DNA from: VRUE01 sp035557635
GTDB taxonomy: Bacteria; Actinomycetota; Thermoleophilia; Solirubrobacterales; 70-9
Length of the DNA stretch: 64,000 bases
Direction of reading: 5' to 3'
Assembly: GCA_035557635.1 (NCBI GenBank)
Contig: DATMDR010000017.1
Location: 1-64,000, forward strand
The translations under genes were made by a program, and so were the position numbers. Numbering within the stretch: the stretch's first letter is position 1; each line of letters opens with the position of its first letter. Of this stretch, positions 62,460 through 64,000 are shown one piece after another. A model generated the notes under the pieces. The model was not told where the DNA came from. It did not search any database and saw only the letters and a program-made list of their open reading frames with translations.

Positions 62460-63752
62460 TCAGTGCAGCGTGGCGCCGACGCCGTGCTGGCGGAACTCGG
62501 CGAGCATCTCGCCCATCGACTCGACGTCGCAGGAGACCATCGAGGGCCAGGGCTTCTCCGGGTGCTCGTCGAGGGTCTTGTAGCCGTTGCCGCTGATCAC
62601 GGCGACGACGGTCTCGTCGGGGCCGAGCTTGCCTTCGGCGGCGAGCTTCGCCGTCGAGGCCACCGTGGTGCCGCCGGCGGGCTCGGTGAGGATGCCCTCG
62701 GTGGCGCCGAGCAGGTCGATTGCCTCGAAGATCTCCTCGTCGGTGACGGTCGCCGCCGAGCCGCCGCGCGACATCACCGCGTCGACGACGAGCGGCCCGT
62801 CGCCCGGGGCGCCGATCGCCAGCGAGTGGGCGGCTGTGTGCGGCGTCTGCGGCTGGATCTCCCCTGAGCCGTCGAGGATCGCACCGGCGATCGGTCCGCA
62901 GCCGTCGGGCTGGGCGGCATGGATCTTGGTGGCGGCGGTCTCCGACAGCCCCACCTTTTCCAGCTCCTGGAGACCCTTGTGAACGCGCGAGGAAAGGGTT
63001 CCTCCCGCGGCAGGGATGACGAAGTGGTCGGGCGAGATCCAGTCGAGTTTCTCGACGACCTCATAGGCGACCGTCTTCGCCCCCTCGGCGTAGAACGGGC
63101 GCAGGGTGATGTTGGCGAACTGGATGCCGCTGGCGAGGGCGAGCTCGCGGCAGGCGCGGTTGGCCTGGTCGTAATTGCCATCGAGCTGGATCACGGCGGC
63201 GCCGAGCGCACGGCAGGCGCGTGCCTTGCCGGGCTCCAGGTTGCTCGGGTAGAAGACGTAGGCGGTGACGCCGGCCTTGGCCGCCAGCGAGGCGACCGCG
63301 GTGCCGACGTTCCCGGTCGAGACGCAGCCGATCTCCTCTTTGCCCAGCTCCAGCAGCCGGGCGACTGCCATCGAGACGACGCGGTCCTTGTAGGAGAGGC
63401 TCGGGCGCTGGGTGCTGTCGTCCTTCAGGTAGAGCTTGCGCAGCCCCAGCTCGGCACCGAGGCGGTCGGCATGGATCAGCGGCGTGCGACCGCTGTAGAA
63501 GCCGACCCTGCGCTGCGCCCGCGCATCGAGGATCGGCAACAGCTCCTCGAAGCGCCAGATGTTGATCGCGCGCTCCGAGGTCGGCAACTCCGCTAGTCGG
63601 GCTTTCGCCAGCTCGTAGTCGTAGTCGATGTCCAGCCCCTGTCCGCAGCCGAGGCACTTGAAGGTCGTGTCCGTCAGCGGCAGGCGCTGACCGCAGTCCC
63701 GGCAGACGAGCTCCGTAGCGCAAGATCGGGTCTCTTCAGCAAACGGGCTCAT
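62460..63752 (-). CDS. thrC: Threonine synthase
   Basis: 430 residues. A zinc-ribbon-like N-terminus (CRDCGQRLPLTDTTFKCLGC) precedes the PLP fold: catalytic Lys in RPSLSYKDRVVSMA, phosphate loop CVSTGNVGTAVASLA, and PAAGGTLSSRVHKGL. It converts O-phosphohomoserine to threonine; the zinc-ribbon type is common in Actinobacteria and Archaea. It has its own promoter (63768-63796). Confidence 0.9.
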   Translation of the reverse strand: MSPFAEETRSCATELVCRDCGQRLPLTDTTFKCLGCGQGLDIDYDYELAKARLAELPTSERAINIWRFEELLPILDARAQRRVGFYSGRTPLIHADRLGAELGLRKLYLKDDSTQRPSLSYKDRVVSMAVARLLELGKEEIGCVSTGNVGTAVASLAAKAGVTAYVFYPSNLEPGKARACRALGAAVIQLDGNYDQANRACRELALASGIQFANITLRPFYAEGAKTVAYEVVEKLDWISPDHFVIPAAGGTLSSRVHKGLQELEKVGLSETAATKIHAAQPDGCGPIAGAILDGSGEIQPQTPHTAAHSLAIGAPGDGPLVVDAVMSRGGSAATVTDEEIFEAIDLLGATEGILTEPAGGTTVASTAKLAAEGKLGPDETVVAVISGNGYKTLDEHPEKPWPSMVSCDVESMGEMLAEFRQHGVGATLH

Positions 63753-63767
63753 AGAGGCATCCGTCGC

Positions 63768-63796
63768 GGTATAACAGATCTGGTGGTAGCGATCAA
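63768..63796 (-). promoter_or_regulatory. thrC: Sigma-70-type promoter of thrC
   Basis: On the minus strand TTGATC (63796-63791) is separated by 17 bases from TATACC (63773-63768). A start about 7 bases downstream would leave a leader of only 8 or so bases before the ATG at 63752, so the mRNA would be nearly leaderless. Confidence 0.5.
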
Positions 63797-63871
63797 GCTT
63801 TCCTGCGCATTCTGAGGACCCGTTGAACCCCAGACGAGTCTAGAGGCAAAGCGCTGCGAAGGAAACCGTAG

Positions 63872-63912
63872 GGACCCGGCCAACGGAAACGCGGCTTCCG
63901 TTGGCCGGGTCC
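63872..63912. terminator. Perfect 17-bp stem-loop upstream of thrC
   Basis: GGACCCGGCCAACGGAA (63872-63888) pairs fully with TTCCGTTGGCCGGGTCC (63896-63912) around a 7-base loop. No T run follows. Two more stems come next: GACCGC/GCGGTC (about 63917-63941) and GGGGC/GCCCC (about 63959-63979). Most likely the transcript end of a gene to the right, or a structured RNA that continues past the window. Confidence 0.6.
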
Positions 63913-64000
63913 TATCGACCGCGCCTCCCCGGCGGCGGTCGGAGCTACGGTTTGCGTCGGGGCTCCAAACAGGCCCCCCGGCGCGATTGCGCTTGCGACC

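Overview
The window is a high-GC, gene-dense actinobacterial chromosome segment. Family content and gene order (steA, mctB-like, a WecA-like transferase, pyrG, M20 peptidase, DUF3866, xerD; fused aroKB; an HTH-HNH gene beside tRNA-Asn; several lineage-type secreted proteins) suggest the Thermoleophilia, probably Solirubrobacterales. That placement is inferred from families and synteny, not from a search. Most housekeeping genes lie on the minus strand in tightly overlapping operons (ATGA, TGATG or TAGTG junctions). Single genes and islands interrupt this backbone.

Layout. 1-1440: a YjbQ fragment, a secreted protein and a zincin-type metallopeptidase. 1440-2732: a membrane protein with degenerate GGDEF and HD-GYP domains. 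2729-6250: an island between a truncated tetR and a CAT-anticodon tRNA, carrying a 962-residue reverse transcriptase-nitrilase fusion of the UG/Abi (DRT type 1-like) defence class, preceded by a hairpin-rich non-coding stretch. 6296-9847: a thioredoxin-like lipoprotein with an HPt protein, an SDR, a glycosyltransferase and tRNA-Asn. 9894-26406: long minus-strand backbone (frameshifted HTH-HNH gene, dnaG, dgt, recO, mutM, xerD, DUF3866, M20 peptidase, pyrG, GT4 transferase, mctB-like, steA, recN, nadK, tlyA).

26407-31499: a second accessory block with a secreted protein and lipoprotein pair, a decayed integrase with an XRE remnant, VOC, SnoaL-like and HicB-like genes, and three copies of a small hairpin element with a C-rich loop that looks like a family of small RNAs. 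31500-35525: isoprenoid and translation operon (efp, nusB, xseB-like, prenyl synthase, dxs). 35573-41526: a third insertion (secreted protein, 768-residue membrane protein, SDR, ltrA, diguanylate cyclase). 41581-50669: shikimate and cell-wall/translation backbone (M24 peptidase, aroQ, aroKB, aroC, aroE, mltG, ruvX, alaS).

50793-54174: an ECF sigma factor carrying its own anti-sigma-like zinc domain, coupled to a repeat-containing secreted protein, then an IscU-like/MnmA fusion preceded by a long rod-like inverted repeat. 54542-60883: aspS, hisS, a metallo-beta-lactamase-fold hydrolase, formiminotransferase and M29 aminopeptidase. 60930-62393: a second CAT-anticodon tRNA followed by a small island with a HEPN-like protein and two tiny membrane proteins. 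62460-63752: threonine synthase with a near-leaderless promoter, then a hairpin-rich end.

The best candidates for something new are the RT-nitrilase locus with its structured 5' region, the three-copy C-rich-loop RNA element, the HTH-HNH gene whose frames join at a heptamer of the -1 slippery form, and the rod-like inverted repeat upstream of mnmA. All calls come from reading sequence and translations; no database search was run.
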